Shown: positions 1 through 12,574 of the stretch, one piece after another
How positions within the stretch are numbered: the stretch's first letter is position 1
How the letters are laid out: every line of letters begins with the position of its first letter
NCBI GenBank assembly: GCA_949710005.1
Contig: OX453277.1
Coordinates: 6,257,024 to 6,321,023 of the forward strand
Direction: 5' to 3'
From: Ricordea florida
Taxonomy: Eukaryota; Cnidaria; Anthozoa; Corallimorpharia; Ricordeidae
Length of the DNA stretch: 64,000 bases
Notes under the pieces: model-generated
What the model was told of the DNA's origin: nothing
Databases searched by the model: none
The model's input: only the letters and a program-made list of their open reading frames with translations
Made by a program: the position numbers and the translations under genes

Positions 1-2
1 AT

Positions 3-566
3 GAGCTGGGCGTGTGGCAATGCAAAATGGAGTGGAACTACCTGTCAAAAGACGAAAGGAAACAGTTTGAGGTTGCTAGGGGATATTTCACTAGCATAGC
101 CGTGGTTCTCTATGCAATTCCTTTGGTTATAATAGCAGTGCTATACTCCCTGATTGGCCGCCATCTTTGGTCGCGTGAGATCCCTGGTCATTCAACTGGG
201 AACCACAAGCGTAATGCTGAGCTGGCCAAGCGGAAGGTTTTGCGCATGCTCATAGTTGTCGTTGTGATGTTTGCCCTTTGCTGGTTACCTACGCATGCTA
301 TGCATATCATGAAATTTTTCTTTACGGAACAATTTTTGTCCATGCCGCTGTTTTACGTGGAAGTGTTTTCCTTCTTTCTTTCTCACGCTAACAGCACTAT
401 TAATCCGTGTCTGTACATATTGCTCAATCAGCGATTCAACAGCGAGTTTAAGAGCATAGTTAGAAGTCTTTTTTGTAGTAAATATGATGACGAAACAATT
501 ACGCATTCAATATACCATTCCAACGCTGATCATGCGACAGTGCACACGCGAGTGAAACACACGTGA
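3..566 (+). CDS. Class A GPCR, 3' end (neuropeptide-receptor-like)
   Basis: This is the C-terminal part of a rhodopsin-family seven-helix receptor in the plasma membrane. The frame is already open at base 3, so the start and TM1-TM4 lie outside the window. Counting from base 3, Cys7 fits the extracellular-loop-2 cysteine of the conserved disulfide. TM5 is about residues 30-51. TM6 is about 80-102 with the CWLP signature at 93-96. TM7 is about 117-140 with NPCLY (NPxxY) at 134-138. A short cytoplasmic tail has Cys158 as a possible palmitoylation site, and the stop is TGA at 564-566. The region from loop 2 to the stop is a single exon. The CWLP/NSTINP style resembles peptide receptors (NPFF, tachykinin or galanin type), but the ligand cannot be assigned. 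The family call is secure; the subtype is not. Confidence 0.9.
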   Translation, partial: ELGVWQCKMEWNYLSKDERKQFEVARGYFTSIAVVLYAIPLVIIAVLYSLIGRHLWSREIPGHSTGNHKRNAELAKRKVLRMLIVVVVMFALCWLPTHAMHIMKFFFTEQFLSMPLFYVEVFSFFLSHANSTINPCLYILLNQRFNSEFKSIVRSLFCSKYDDETITHSIYHSNADHATVHTRVKHT

Positions 567-830
567 TTGTACAATGCAAGGGCATGTGCCATGCGGTGGG
601 ATGAAGTCCAATCACGTGACTTTGCAAACTAAGTTCAATTGACCTGTGTCTTTTGGTGGGATAATCTCCTATCACGTGATCGTACAGGTTAAGGTCGTGT
701 GCTCTGTGCCTTGCATTGAGATGACCTCCAAACACGTCATTGTATAAAGTACGGTCATGTGGCCTGTGGCTGCTAATAAGACGAACTTCAATCACGTGAT
801 TGTACGAACTAAAGTCACGTGATCTGACCT
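551..830. repeat. Degenerate ~60-bp tandem repeat with CACGTG cores
   Basis: About five diverged units of roughly 60 bases begin at the GPCR stop codon. Units carry TCACGTGA or close variants near 557, 611, 671, 732 (CACGTC), 791 and 816. They also share words such as GATTGTAC and GGGATGA. CACGTG is the palindromic E-box bound by bHLH factors in general; whether it acts here is unknown. Confidence 0.7.
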
Positions 831-1970
831 CCAAACTCGTGACTGCGAGGATCATTGAACGTGAACAACAATATTAGATGGATGTACCCAGAAAGACAAG
901 TTGTTGTATTTACATGGCCTGAAGGTATTTGTTGTTCAACATTACCCTGTTCTGCTGTGGGTGTGGCAGAGTTGGGACTGCACGAAGCTCCTACAACCTC
1001 CGTATCAATGGTCAACGAAACGAAGGAACACACCGAGACGAGTAAAAAAAAAAACAAAAATAAACAAAGAAACAATGCAACTGTCCTCTAAAATCCAAAG
1101 TGCTGCTTCATGTGTGCTGTGAGCCATATTTGGTGATCACTAAGTGAAAACGTGGTCCACAATATTGGTAATGGTGGATCAAACGTAAATTTGAACCTAG
1201 TCACAGGCTATCAGCTCTGCCTTATTACTATATAACGATAGTAACATCAAAATGAAATTCAAGAAGAGGGTGTGAGGCCAGCCACTAAACTTTCAAAATT
1301 CTGCCAAAAGTACTGGCTCTCGGATAGGGAGGGACTGTTTGGGAGCTTAGTCTAGGATAGGGTAGCAAAATTCAGTTGAACTAGGTCTAGTATAGGCTAA
1401 GGATTCCAGGTCCCAGCGGCACAGCCCCTCCCAAAAATATCCTAAGGTACCCCCCAGGATTAGAAAACTCTCTCTCAGCGTTCACTTGTTCATTCAAATC
1501 GTTCAAAGCACACCAGCTATCACACTGCATGGTAAAAACAAACCCTACTATTCTTTCTAAAGACCAGGCTCACTGCATTGTATCACTCGTTTCATTCGTT
1601 TACAAAACGGACATAGGACAGGGATTGAGGGAAACTGGAGCTCAATTAGTCGTTATACGTTAACAAAATAATTAAAATCGTTTAAAGGATGCAACTATCA
1701 TATCGCATGATAAATCAAACCGTACTTCACTGTACAACTTTCCAAACAACCGCATGACAAGGTTTCATTCGTTTGCGGAAATTTATTCCAAGAGGGGGAC
1801 CTATAGCTAGGAAAGGGCTGAAAATTCTCCAAACTGACTTAAAACCAAATGTATGGCAGTTGCATAAGAGAATTGCAACTCAGATATTGAGAGTGAAAGG
1901 GTTAACTGAAATGGATTTCAAGAATTACCGAATTATTGGATGACGAATGAAAGCTTAGAATAAACAATGT
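831..1970. other. GPCR 3' flank, no further gene seen
   Basis: No conserved coding segment was recognised. An A-rich stretch with AATAAA at about 1059-1064 is a candidate poly(A) signal for the upstream receptor. The rest is AT-rich unassigned DNA. Confidence 0.45.
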
Positions 1971-1984
1971 ATTGATACCTGATA

Positions 1985-2169
1985 AATCAAACGAGTTGAT
2001 TAAGTAAGTTATACCACCATAAGGTGAACGGGAGGTGCTACGATCTGTTAGCACCTCCCGTTCACCTTACGGTGGTATAACTTAATCAACTCGTTTGATT
2101 TATCCAATTTCTTGTGTTTCAATTTCCCACCGACGCAGCACCAGTTTCTTTAGAAACTATCCCCACAAT
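1985..2169 (-). mobile_element. Hairpin-ended short mobile element with 14-bp target duplication
   Basis: A long inverted repeat (AATCAAACGAGTTGATT... and its reverse complement) surrounds a loop near 2040. It is joined to a unique arm containing TTTCTTTAGAAAC and GTGTTTCAATTTCCCACC. ATTGATACCTGATA occurs immediately on both sides (1971-1984 and 2170-2183), as expected of a target-site duplication. The same element, in opposite orientation and with its own 13-bp duplication, is at 60384-60645. Partial copies lie at 8165, 11268, 16708 and 60888. No coding capacity was seen. The class (SINE-like or MITE-like) is uncertain. Confidence 0.75.
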
Positions 2170-2549
2170 ATTGATACCTGATATTTACTGCAGACATGGC
2201 AGTTTGCGTTCTGTCTCAAAGGGGCTGGAGTGCCGCATATTTATTACTGAGTGACGTTTCCTTTCTGAATAAGCAGTTAAGAGAATATACTGGTCCATAT
2301 AAATGCTTTATATTTACTCATTAGATACAAAGTAAAACTTACGGTCTGTAACATGGAGCGTCATACCAGAAAAGAGATACGATTAATTACAAAGCTACAA
2401 CAACAACAACAAAATCCAGCTAGGGAACAGATTTGTGGTACAATAAACTGAAAGTGAAAAACAGCAGAGAAATTGTTTGTGGCACTGAAATTTTGGAGAA
2501 GCCCAGGGCTGCGTTCCTCGAAGTTCCCAACTGCAGTGGCAGTTATTGA

Positions 2550-3183
2550 TGCAGTGGTAATGGTTTTGAAGTGGTAGTGGTAATGGCAGTTATGGTGGTA
2601 GTGGTAGTCACGGTAGTGGTAGTGGTAGTGGTTGTGGTAGTGGTAGTGGTACGTAGTAATAGTGGTAGTGGTAATGGTAGTGGTAGTGGTGGTGGTGGTA
2701 GTGGTTGTGGTAGTGGTAGTGGTACGTAATAATAGTGGTAGTGGTAATGGTAGTGGTAGTGGTAGTGGTGGTCGTGGTAGTGGTTGTGGTAGTGGTACGT
2801 AATAATAGTGGTAGTGGTAGTGGTAGTGGTGGTGGTGGTAGTGGTTGTAGTAGTGGTAGTGGTACGTAGTAACAGTGGTAGTGGTAGTAGAAGTAGCAGT
2901 AGTAGTAGTAGTGGTAGTAGTAGTGGTAGTGGCGGTGGTAGTGGTGGTAGTGGTAGTGGTAATTGCAGTTGTAGTGGTTGCGGTAGTTATAGTGGTAATG
3001 GCAGTAGCAGTGGTTGTGGCTGTGTAGTTGCCGTGGTAGTGGTAGTGGTAGTGGTGGTAGCAGTGCTTGTGGCAGTGGCAGTAGTAGTAGTCGTGGTAGT
3101 TGTAGTTGTGGTGGTAATGGCAGTAGCAGGGTCTAGCAGTGGTTGTAGTAGTAGTAATTCTAGTGGTTGTGGTAGTTGCAGTC
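2550..3183. repeat. GGTAGT/GGT microsatellite
   Basis: Hundreds of bases of imperfect GTAGTG repeats, with short interruptions such as GTACGTAATAAT. Long open frames on both strands here (Thr/His/Tyr-rich and Val- or Ser/Gly-rich) are products of the repeat and not genes. Confidence 0.9.
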
Positions 3184-6100
3184 AGTTTTCTAACGAGGGC
3201 TTCCAATAGTATTTTAATGACTGAGGCAACCAGATCACAGCAATCAAACAATACAAGATGCTTGATTGCAGTGGTCAGGGCGCCCACAGTCACTGCGGAC
3301 AGCTGACACATCTTTTCCCAGTCTTTCGTAGTTATGTTGTCTTTTATGCTAAATCGCATTTGCTAAGTTAACTTGAGTCAAAATCTTGGGAGGTGAAACT
3401 TTTGATAACTTGCTACCATTCGTATTTTAATAGCTGCGTTATTGAACAAGCATCTACACACATTTCATGACTTACAAGAAAGGAAAATGTTACCTTTACT
3501 AAGATTACCAATATGGCTAAACTAGGCTGTGATGTAGCATACGAGCAGTCTGACTGGCTTCCCAACCTGTTTTAATCCTGCCTTTTTTATTCATTTGCAA
3601 CCATACACTGTTTGTATATCCGACGCTTGATGCCACAGTATGGCTAACACTTATTTGCGAGGTGCAAGTAACGCATGCAACTTAGCCGAGCAAATCGGAA
3701 ATTAACTCGTTGCTGACTATAAATTCAAATACACGCGCCCAGATTATGTTCAGAGTCTAGGGGGCTCAAGAGAGGATTGACAGGACAAGACAAAAGTACT
3801 AAAACTCACATCTGTTATTTTACTGTCTTTTTCCATCGGTTACATTCAAGACATCAGCCTCTTAACCATCTTACGTTCACCTAGCTTTATCTGCTGGTTT
3901 GACAACCCTTTTTTAATTGTAACGAATTGCACTGAGAGTGGAGACAGCGAAACTTCGAGGTTAGACAAAGGCCTATGATTGGACCCAACTACAGAGCGTT
4001 TTTATAAACATTTTGGCGTCTTCGGCGGGCGTCAAAACGTACCTGATACGTGTAGACGGAAATGAAATTTCGTCCGTGAAGAAAAGGTAGCGTATTCAAA
4101 CAAAACTTATACGTTTGACAAAACTCCGATATTTCCCTATAACTGATCGCGTTCAGTCGGTTAATCTCCTAGTGACTACCCGAGCGAAATTCGTCCACAC
4201 AATACTAAAATCTTTACATCTATACAAAACCAACAATGCGACCTTACAATATCTCGTTCAATGATTAAATTACTTCAATATGATTCGGGCGAAAGTGAGA
4301 CGAGAAACTCAGTCAAACGGACCCCTTTTTTATTTCAGAACTTTACAAGGGATAATACTAAAACAACAACTAAACCAACTAACCAACATAGGTTTGGTAG
4401 GGATGAATACCATCGTCAACCAAACCAACAAAAGAAATCTTTTTCTTAGGATACCACGAAACCCACTCAACGAAAAGAAGAAAAAAAAAACCAGTTTAAT
4501 TCAATAGAACGTGACTCAAGTTTTTTTCAATTGCATATTGGGATGGCTGTATAGTGTGGCTTTCGCTCTGCATACTGCAGATAGTGTGTTTTGGAATTAA
4601 CAAAGTCAAGCAAAATTAAGCGAAATCTAATAAAAATCAGTGGATTCGTTGCAGTACATAAATCGTTTCGGCCTAACTTCGTCTATTTCGAAGCTCCGCA
4701 ACATGTTATTTCAGCAGTAAATCGTCAAAGCCAGTCATATGACTAAAACTTCGACTCTTACTGAAACTCCAAGTTTCGTGCGCGATTTCCGCAGAATCAT
4801 AGATACATACAACACTAACTCATAGCTTATCCCACCTCAGAAGACAAACAGGAAACGTGAATGTTTTTCTTCCTCAGTTTATAAAATGCTCAGAGCAGTT
4901 AGCCTTTTAACTATAAACTTTAAACTAGAAACTCTAAAAAGAAAACTTAGAAGAGACCATAATAAACACTTCGAAAGACTGGCGGTATTGCAGTCGGAAC
5001 AAGAAGATGTAAAATCAAGATATCAAATTGTTCAACTAAAAATTATGAATAACCAAAAATACTTTAGATTCAGTTTTTGTGCACTTCATTTCGGAACTCT
5101 TTTGGTACACGAATTAACGCTTGTAAGAAATGAATTTCTGTTTAAGAAATCCAGCTCAACCATGGGTGAAATCTTGACACTACAAGAAAGCACCTTTCTT
5201 TCTTCCTACTTCGTCTCGTTTAGTTAAAATTACAACTGTGTGCTATTTCTAAAATGTCGGCCTTTCATCAAAACACGAAACAAAGAAAAACCCTAATAAT
5301 AAAAAAATTGATTTTTTGAGACGAAATCGCTCCTTCGTCATTTTCCCACAGATATCCGGCATTTCTGAACAAAGAGCATATTTACCGTCGAACGGTGCAA
5401 ATATACGAATTTAATATCTACCGCCGGAACTTCCAAGGAAACATGGCTTTCAGACGAAACGGATCTTTTACAAGTTCAATAGAAAATAACGTTTGCACAT
5501 CGATTTATTTACTTTCAGTCAAAACCACAACAATAAAACACCTGACGTCCTGCAACTTTTTCACCTTTTCCGTGAAATAGAAAAAGTTCAGCTTCGTAGA
5601 AAACAAAACCAAACAGCAGAAATAAATTTAAAATACTACACTAAAGTTCTACGGTAAACTTCATTGAGCTACTCCACTTTTCAATCACTGAGTTAGATCA
5701 TTTTCGACAACCAGTTTTCCCGCTACGTTCATTGTTTTCTTGATTTAGAGATTTACGTGCTGGTGGTAACAAAGCCATGCCGTGGCGTTTCGTTGTTTAC
5801 GGCGATGACTTTAAGCGGATGAGTGAATAATTTTCGGGACATTCTTCTGTCGGAATAACCTGATAGATTCAATGAAAAACAAAATATAAAATGGTGATAT
5901 CAAAGATGATTTAATTTCTTGAGTGAGCATATCCATTCAGTAACAATTGTTATAAGAAACTGCGAGAGTTACGTTTGAGCGTATTCTTAAGAATTTAACC
6001 CGCAAACGTCTTTAATTGAATTGTTCTCTTTCTCTTTTCTCCTTTTTCGGTTATTCGGAGAAATGGGACTGGGGAAAATGTCCCACCTTAACCCCAAGCA

Positions 6101-6967
6101 TTTCGTGTTATCCCGTATGCGATAATGACTTAATTGTAATTGAAACATGCTACGTTCGTCGTTCAAACAGCAACGATGAGATAAACGAACCGTCATGGCA
6201 TAATTCGGTGTCCTTTTCATCCAATTTTATTACCTTGTTCATTATCTCTATCCTGAATGGCTTGAATGAGTCAGTAATGTAAAAATAACCAATTATAGAT
6301 AGCAGCAGCCTTTCTAAACAGATGTTTTTTAAAAGATATGAAAAGCCAAGGTTGTTGTTGTAAGACAACAAATTTGTCTTTAAAATGCATTGTCTGACGA
6401 AGGTGAAAGAAAACAGCGGTTATTGTCACCTTGCTGATATCGCAATAATGTAAGATATGGAATTTTGTAAGATTAACAAAATGTCAAGTCTTTCTTGCTT
6501 TAAAACAAGTTGTAATGACTCGATGTGTTTGTTGCCTTTTACATACAATATCCTGCCTTAGTGAATTATTCTCACAATGACAAGAAGAAACTAAAAGAAT
6601 TACATTTACAATACTTGTATTTTCTTTGTCTCGGTATGATCGTAACTGAGTTATTTTCATTCGTTAATTTTCAAACTTCCATTTTGTTTTTCATAAATAC
6701 AAGGAAAAATGTGAACTCACATCCATTAAAATGGCGCTCAGTTTTGACGAACATAGAGTCACTGTGAGCCGAGAAAGAGCTGTGTAACTTGACAACGGGT
6801 ATGTAATTACGATAAGCAGTGGAAAGAAAAAAATATTGAAATCAAATACAGAACAAATATAGTGACGTAGTGTGCTCCTAGCCCTAAACCAAGGTGCAAT
6901 TTGGCGGCGATATCGAAAAAGGAATTGCATCACACTAGAATCACAAAAACGCGTCTTTTATCACACA
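3184..6967. other. AT-rich intergenic DNA, nothing recognised
   Basis: Both strands were read for exon-like conserved segments and transposon signatures. Only short, unrelated open frames of about 60-110 codons occur, and none has a recognisable domain or splice context. Confidence 0.5.
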
Positions 6968-7135
6968 GGCGAAAAAAAGCCACTACAAGATGACCTAAGA
7001 GAAGGACGCTACACCTGTAAGGTACCTCGTTTTTGAAGCCGTGACCAGAGACAAGCATGCTACACATGTAATATAGCCCGTTCTTTAAGCCATGACCTGA
7101 GACAAGGACGCGACAGATGTCATTTAAGTCTCTCA
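6968..7135. repeat. Degenerate ~55-60-bp tandem repeat, about three units
   Basis: Units share AAGCC(A/G)TGACC, GAGACAAGGACGC and CTACAC(C/A)TGTAA. On the minus strand the repeat reads as a repeating peptide (VSGHGLKN.. and VSGHGFKN..), which gives an open frame of 89 codons. No flanking gene signals support it as a protein. Confidence 0.55.
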
Positions 7136-8164
7136 CGAATAGAAAAACTGTGACTCCAGTTGAGTCCAGTCGCAGTATTGGAGAACCCTCCAAATACAAC
7201 TGGTTAAATGAATAGCAATGAATAAGTGAACAATTTTTCTCTATTAGCTTTTGTTTGGAGTAATGATTGAATTCCCTTCAAATTGTATCGGTCTATCGAT
7301 TTGCGTTGAGCCGGGAAATTTACTTAAGATCATCTCAATGTGCCAGTTTATTTGCTGAGAGGTGAATTGTGTAAATTAGAGTTTTGCTCGCATGAACGGT
7401 TTAATCACATCTAATCTTATTTACCTAAAAACGAAGCGCACGGGCTCATTTCCTTTCCAATTTACATAACGAAAAGTTTGCCCCTGAGAAAATATCTTAT
7501 TCACTCTAATAGAAAAAGCCACGTATTTCCTAAAAAAAACACATAGTTCTAGAATTCGCTTTGTCAAATTGACCTTTGGGCGCGGCACATTTCACCTGCG
7601 AGTCTTCATTTTGCTGTTCGCTAAATCAGAACAGGAGCCCTGTTCACTTGCCAGTGGAAGGGTCTTAAACCAATGAAATTTAACACACTTTTCCTAAGCT
7701 AAGGCTTGACTTCAAAACTTCATGCTCACTTTTCCATAGTGGAAAAAATCTTTTGTTCAATTGCGTGAAATCAAAGGTTGCTTTTATTGTGAATATAGCT
7801 GCTTAAATGAAACGTCTTCATTTGTTACTCAACAAACCGTATGACACTGAATTTGAAGCAAAAAACATCGATCTCATATTTTCGTAGGAGTTCTAATGTA
7901 ATTCTTACTTTCACAAGCTATTCAGTTATAACACAGTGTGATATTCCTTAGGGTTTCAAAGTTGCAATACAGCTTTACCATGCTTTTCCTAATGAAAGGC
8001 TTTTTCGGATTTGGCGCAGGATTCAGGTTCAGTCTCGACATGGCTCGGTTATTTGCCCATACCATGCTTGTCGTTTAACTTTTACAGTACAGTTTCGTCA
8101 ACACCGTACCATTCTAAGCGATTACTCTTGCAAAAAGAAAAAGCCCTACTGTGGATAAAGAAGT
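7136..8164. other. Intergenic, nothing recognised
   Basis: AT-rich sequence without recognisable genes or repeats. Confidence 0.45.
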
Positions 8165-8292
8165 TAGTTTCTAAAGAAACTGGTTCTGCATCGTAAGGAA
8201 ATTGAAGCACACATAAAACAGATTATTAAAGAAGTTATTCCACCGCACGACTTAAGAGGGTACTGACCGTTTCGTTCGTTAGCCCTTCACCA
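8165..8292 (+). mobile_element. Fragment of the hairpin element family
   Basis: Contains the family head (GTTTCTAAAGAAACTGGTTC), a diverged GGAAATTGAAGCACACA segment, then GTTATTCCACCGCACGA and CGTTAGCCCTTCAC. It matches the head and first hairpin arm of the 60384 copy; the second arm is absent. Confidence 0.6.
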
Positions 8293-10247
8293 TAACGACT
8301 CCCAGTGTGCATAGATACTTGACTGATTCATTCACTGAAACAGCAAGCTGTCTGACTTTGATTTTTAAAACTTAGTTACATTTTTTTTCATGAGAAAAGG
8401 AAAAAGGAAAAAGAAAATGCCATACTATGTAGTTTAACTATCTCTCAACCAGATACTCCGTACTGTGGCAATCAAATGAAATTATGCATCATTTTTCAAC
8501 ACAAAAAGGGTCATTTTGCATTTTCATTTCTTTCACACTTCTTCCTTTTTAGGACACTTATGTCACTTTTATTAGACTTAAGCAGAACCCTAAGTAAGAG
8601 AGGAATGAAACTAGGCATTTTGGTTTGACTTGGCGAAGTAACGGACGATTATACTGTCAGACTACAGCAGGACTGTGACCAACTTTGCTAAAGCTGTATC
8701 TACAGTTGTGTAGAAAAGCGAAGACGGTAATTCAACAGGACCATACAGACTTTGTTGCTGGAGAAATGACCCACGCTGTGCTGATCATGCATGTGCGACA
8801 AATCAAAATAGGGAATGGAGAAAACCACACAAAAATCCTTTGTATAGTTGTGCTGTTGGTTTTCGCTTCTCAAGCGTTTTTCTTTCATCATTGGAAAGTT
8901 AACATTTCCTTCTAAACTCACTTTTGCATTTAAAAGGCTTAAAACTGATTCAGTCCTGGACGAAAAAAAATCGTGGATCGCATTCTCTGCTGGCTTATGA
9001 TATTGTTTCCATTTTCTTTACACCTACTAAGCAAAAGAAGAAAGCTCGAATGAATGATAAAAATTAACTTATTTCAACTGCGTCGTTCGAGGTTCTCTCT
9101 TTGTGGCTTTGCTGTAGTTTTTAGAGCATTGTGGTTTAGGTCTTTTACGAAAGCCTGTTTCAGAGCAGTTGCTATAACAAGCAAAGAGTGTGAAATGAAA
9201 TAATTTAAAACAATACATGTAACTAAAACACATTCTCACCTTTTTCTACTCGACTCCCAAGTTGTCACAAACCCGTTCTTGTGGTTGGCTCTGCAACGCA
9301 TTGCTTCTTCGATCGTACACAAATAGTCTTAGCATTTTGGGTTTGCTGGCCAAAAAAGCTATTGGCGTACCGGAAAAGACAAAGTTTGTAGTGTAATTAG
9401 CCAGTTTTTTATTCTTGTCATGATCTGCTTGAAGGGTCATTTGTATCTAGATTGCCACGTACGACTTTAAAGTAGCGACATGCACCATCTGCCTCGAGAT
9501 TCCAGCGAAATCGAACGTTGAATTGCTAGCTTTTCGTTCATTACTTCCAAGGATTACAGAGTATTGCTTGAGCAATAACCAATAACTTTTTATGATCATT
9601 TATGTTATGTAGAGGATTAGGAGTCAGTAGATTTTGAAGATAGTCGTGGAGTGCTCAAGGCGACATAATTAAGACTAATGAGCCAAAAAACTCAAACAGT
9701 TTCACTGTTTGTTTTCCTACGAAATAATTTGTTGTCGGTTTTTTATTTCTTGCGCAGGATATTGGTTTTGGTTTGAACGATCAAATGCTACAGTCATGGC
9801 ATGCTGGCAAACTATTTGCTGTCACCAGTGACCGGAAAATAGGATGACTTGAAGTTTTATAAAAAGCAAAGAAAAACGATGAACTCACCTCTCCAGAGTA
9901 CACCTGCTTTTGGCTATAGCGTATTTGCCGGCCGTTTTAGGTGATGAAGTTAAAGCAAATTGTTATGTTAAAATGACGGGAAATGCAGAGAATGAACTCT
10001 TTTCATTAATTTCCCGATGGGACGCTGAGAACTTCATGTTGCGCGCTTTTTGTTTGCCTCGCGATCAAAGCGTGCTCTCGCTTTGTGGTCAAACGTTGTA
10101 AAACACGTTAGAGGTGAAAGACTGTTTGATTGTAATAATTAGATCAGAGAGACTTTTAGGTTTTTGAAACTGTAAGACTGCAATTGATTTAACCGAAAGA
10201 TTTGATTAAATTTTTGCCATTCGTTCTAGATTTAACACAACAATTAT
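8293..10247. other. Intergenic, nothing recognised
   Basis: No conserved coding segment or known repeat signature seen. Confidence 0.45.
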
Positions 10248-10924
10248 GAGGGTCTCAATGGGGTTAATCGTTAGCCATAAACTGACGGGCCAAAAATTTA
10301 GCCGTTAGGCGTAAAAATTGGAAAATTTAAATCGTTAGCCGTAAAAAACGTTAAGCGTAAAAAAAATTCTAGCCGTGAAAACAGATTTTAAACTTCTTTA
10401 AACAATGAATTGAACTAAAAGAATGGGAATTAACTTTACGTTTTGTGTCTGAACCGTTAAGGCAAATAAATTAACCGTTATCAATGGTAATCATACGGGT
10501 TTTGGCGTTCAACTCACTCAGTCGTGCAAACTAATTCCAAATTGAACGAGAAAAATCGTATGAGTACTTATTAATTATATAAAAATGACAAAAATTATTG
10601 CCCAGAGTAAACCTTTCTTGATTTAATGTAGCCATTTTTTTCTCACTCGAGAAAATTTTTTTCAAAGTTTCTGTAGAAAATTTTCGTCATCAATTTACGT
10701 GATATCATTGGCTTAGAAAATTTAATATTATCTTTCCGCCAATCATAATCCAGAATTTTGATTACTTATTTTCACTGGTGTTACACTTTTTTCACTGGTG
10801 TTACACTTGAACTGCACTGCTCTCAGCCAATTAGAATCGAGACTTTTTTCATGTATATTATTAGCTGTTAAAAAGCCAATATCTTGGCGTTAGTTGTTAA
10901 AGCCACCACCACATTGAGACCCTC
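10248..10924. mobile_element. MITE-like element with GAGGGTCTCAATG termini
   Basis: The left end GAGGGTCTCAATG and right end CATTGAGACCCTC form terminal inverted repeats about 677 bp apart. Left internal sequence has repeated GTTAGCCGTAAAA/GTTAGGCGTAAAA words; the right end has related GGCGTTAGTTGTTAAAGCC. TTAT-like bases flank both ends and may be a short target duplication. No transposase was seen. A related end is at 27376-27487. Confidence 0.65.
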
Positions 10925-11877
10925 TTATATAACCGGCATTGCCTATAGGAGGCTCTCTTCCTAAAAACGATTCAGGGGTTACCGCTTAAAGAGGGTCTTA
11001 AAGAGGTACTTTATTTTTAATTTTGGCTTTTGTAACATGAAACAGTTAGATGTATGTTAGCAGGAGCCATCAAGATGGATGGGCTCCTGATGTTAGGCAT
11101 TTTAACAATAACATTAAAACATTCTACGAAAAAGTAATTTCTTTCCAGAAAGAAGCAAAACCGGCATCAAAAAGGCCAGTATTAGTTTGTTTAGTATACC
11201 AAGGAGTTTTGTTTGGCCATTCCTTCTGACCAAGGGCTAATCTTCAAAATGTCAGCTAAGGATTTCCTTTTACCCCACTGACGGTGGTACAACTTATATT
11301 TAGTTAAACTTGCTTGATAAATCCAATTTTTGTTCGCCTAAAAGGGTGCTTCACGTGTATAGATATGAAAAGATGAGGATGTTACAATTTGAGCTTCATG
11401 AAACGGTGAAGAATACTTTGTCATTAAGGTAATGGTATTTTAAAGAGCCCTTAATTAAAACATTTTGAACAGGCTTTCTCTAGGTATATTTTCAGTACTC
11501 TGTTTTCTGTTGTACTCTCGCATCCTCTAGAAAACTTAAGAATTATCATTTCAAATTGCTCTTTTGCAGAGGACCGGACAGCCAATTAACTTGCGATGGC
11601 GTTTTGCACGTGCAGTTTCACTGTGTTGTTCATTAATGCTTTTTTTTTTGTCGCCGTCGCAGTCGACGTAGTCGTCCTCTTTTGCCTAAGCTCCCTTTAC
11701 TGACGGTTTTAGAACATCGGCCATGTTCAATTTTCCCCGCCAAAATGTCACTTGCTTATGCCCGTCCGCATCTGCTGTCGTTCCACCACAAATGCTGTTC
11801 TCTTATTGGCTACGCTACTCACTATCTACTCTGTGATAGAAAGCGAGTAGAATGAGAAGTCAGTTAACAATGTGCGG

Positions 11878-11878
<1 letters not shown>
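10925..11878. other. Intergenic with one hairpin-element scrap
   Basis: No gene seen. A fragment of the hairpin family is listed separately at 11268-11337. Confidence 0.4.
11268..11337 (-). mobile_element. Short fragment of the hairpin element family
   Basis: ACCCCACTGACGGTGGTACAACTTA followed by GCTTGATAAATCCAATTTTTG matches the outer arm and junction of the 1985-2169 element, with divergence. Confidence 0.45.

Positions 11879-11936
<58 letters not shown>
11879..11936. repeat. (AT)n microsatellite
   Basis: Almost pure TA dinucleotide run of nearly 60 bases. Confidence 0.95.
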
Positions 11937-11939
<3 letters not shown>

Positions 11940-12541
11940 GTGTAGAAAAGAAGGTTTGCCAACGATGACGCTAGTGAGAAGGATCCCAAAGGATACGCGA
12001 CGCTTACACTCGGTGGATTTAGTAGGAATGAAAGAGGAACAGCGAACTTCTCACATGAGGTTTAATACTGTAGACGTTTCGCCCATTCGGGCTTCTTCAG
12101 TACAGTATGTTAACAAGATTAAAAAGATTACAAATACTTGGAATAAAAAAATTATTTACAATATTGGTCTCTTATATATGAGAAAGGAAAGAAAAAAGAA
12201 AATTACAAACAATAAAAATTTAAAAAACTAACATCTAATAAAAACCTAATGAATAGGGACTAATTTGTGATACAATTTGTGATCCCTAATTGGGCCCTTG
12301 ATTAACATATATAGAATAAAAACTTTACGTAATAAGACTTGTAAAAAGAAAAGAAACAAAACCGTTGACAGATGTTAGTTAAATCTTATTCTATTCCTTG
12401 AATTGAATTCAGATCTTTTATTCAATCCATAAGGGATATGGATTATGGATTATGGAAAGTCTGTCTGACGATCGCCACAAGGCGTGAAACTCAGAGTTAC
12501 AGCAAACCAATGCCTCCTTTTTGACTTAACTACACCGTATA

Positions 12542-12574
<33 letters not shown>

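Noticed and set aside
499..855. 118-codon minus-strand frame with repeating peptide
   Set aside because: The peptide repeat mirrors the ~60-bp DNA repeat; no other support.
2361..3359. Long open frame on the minus strand (332 codons) and plus-strand frame at 2808-3209
   Set aside because: Both are translations of the GTAGTG microsatellite (His/Tyr/Thr or Val/Ser/Gly runs), with no flanking gene structure.
6930..7199. 89-codon minus-strand frame with VSGHG repeats
   Set aside because: A product of the local tandem repeat, with no start context or splice support.
11938..12231. 97-codon plus-strand open frame after the (AT)n tract
   Set aside because: No domain, Lys/Asn-rich AT-driven composition, no splice or promoter context.
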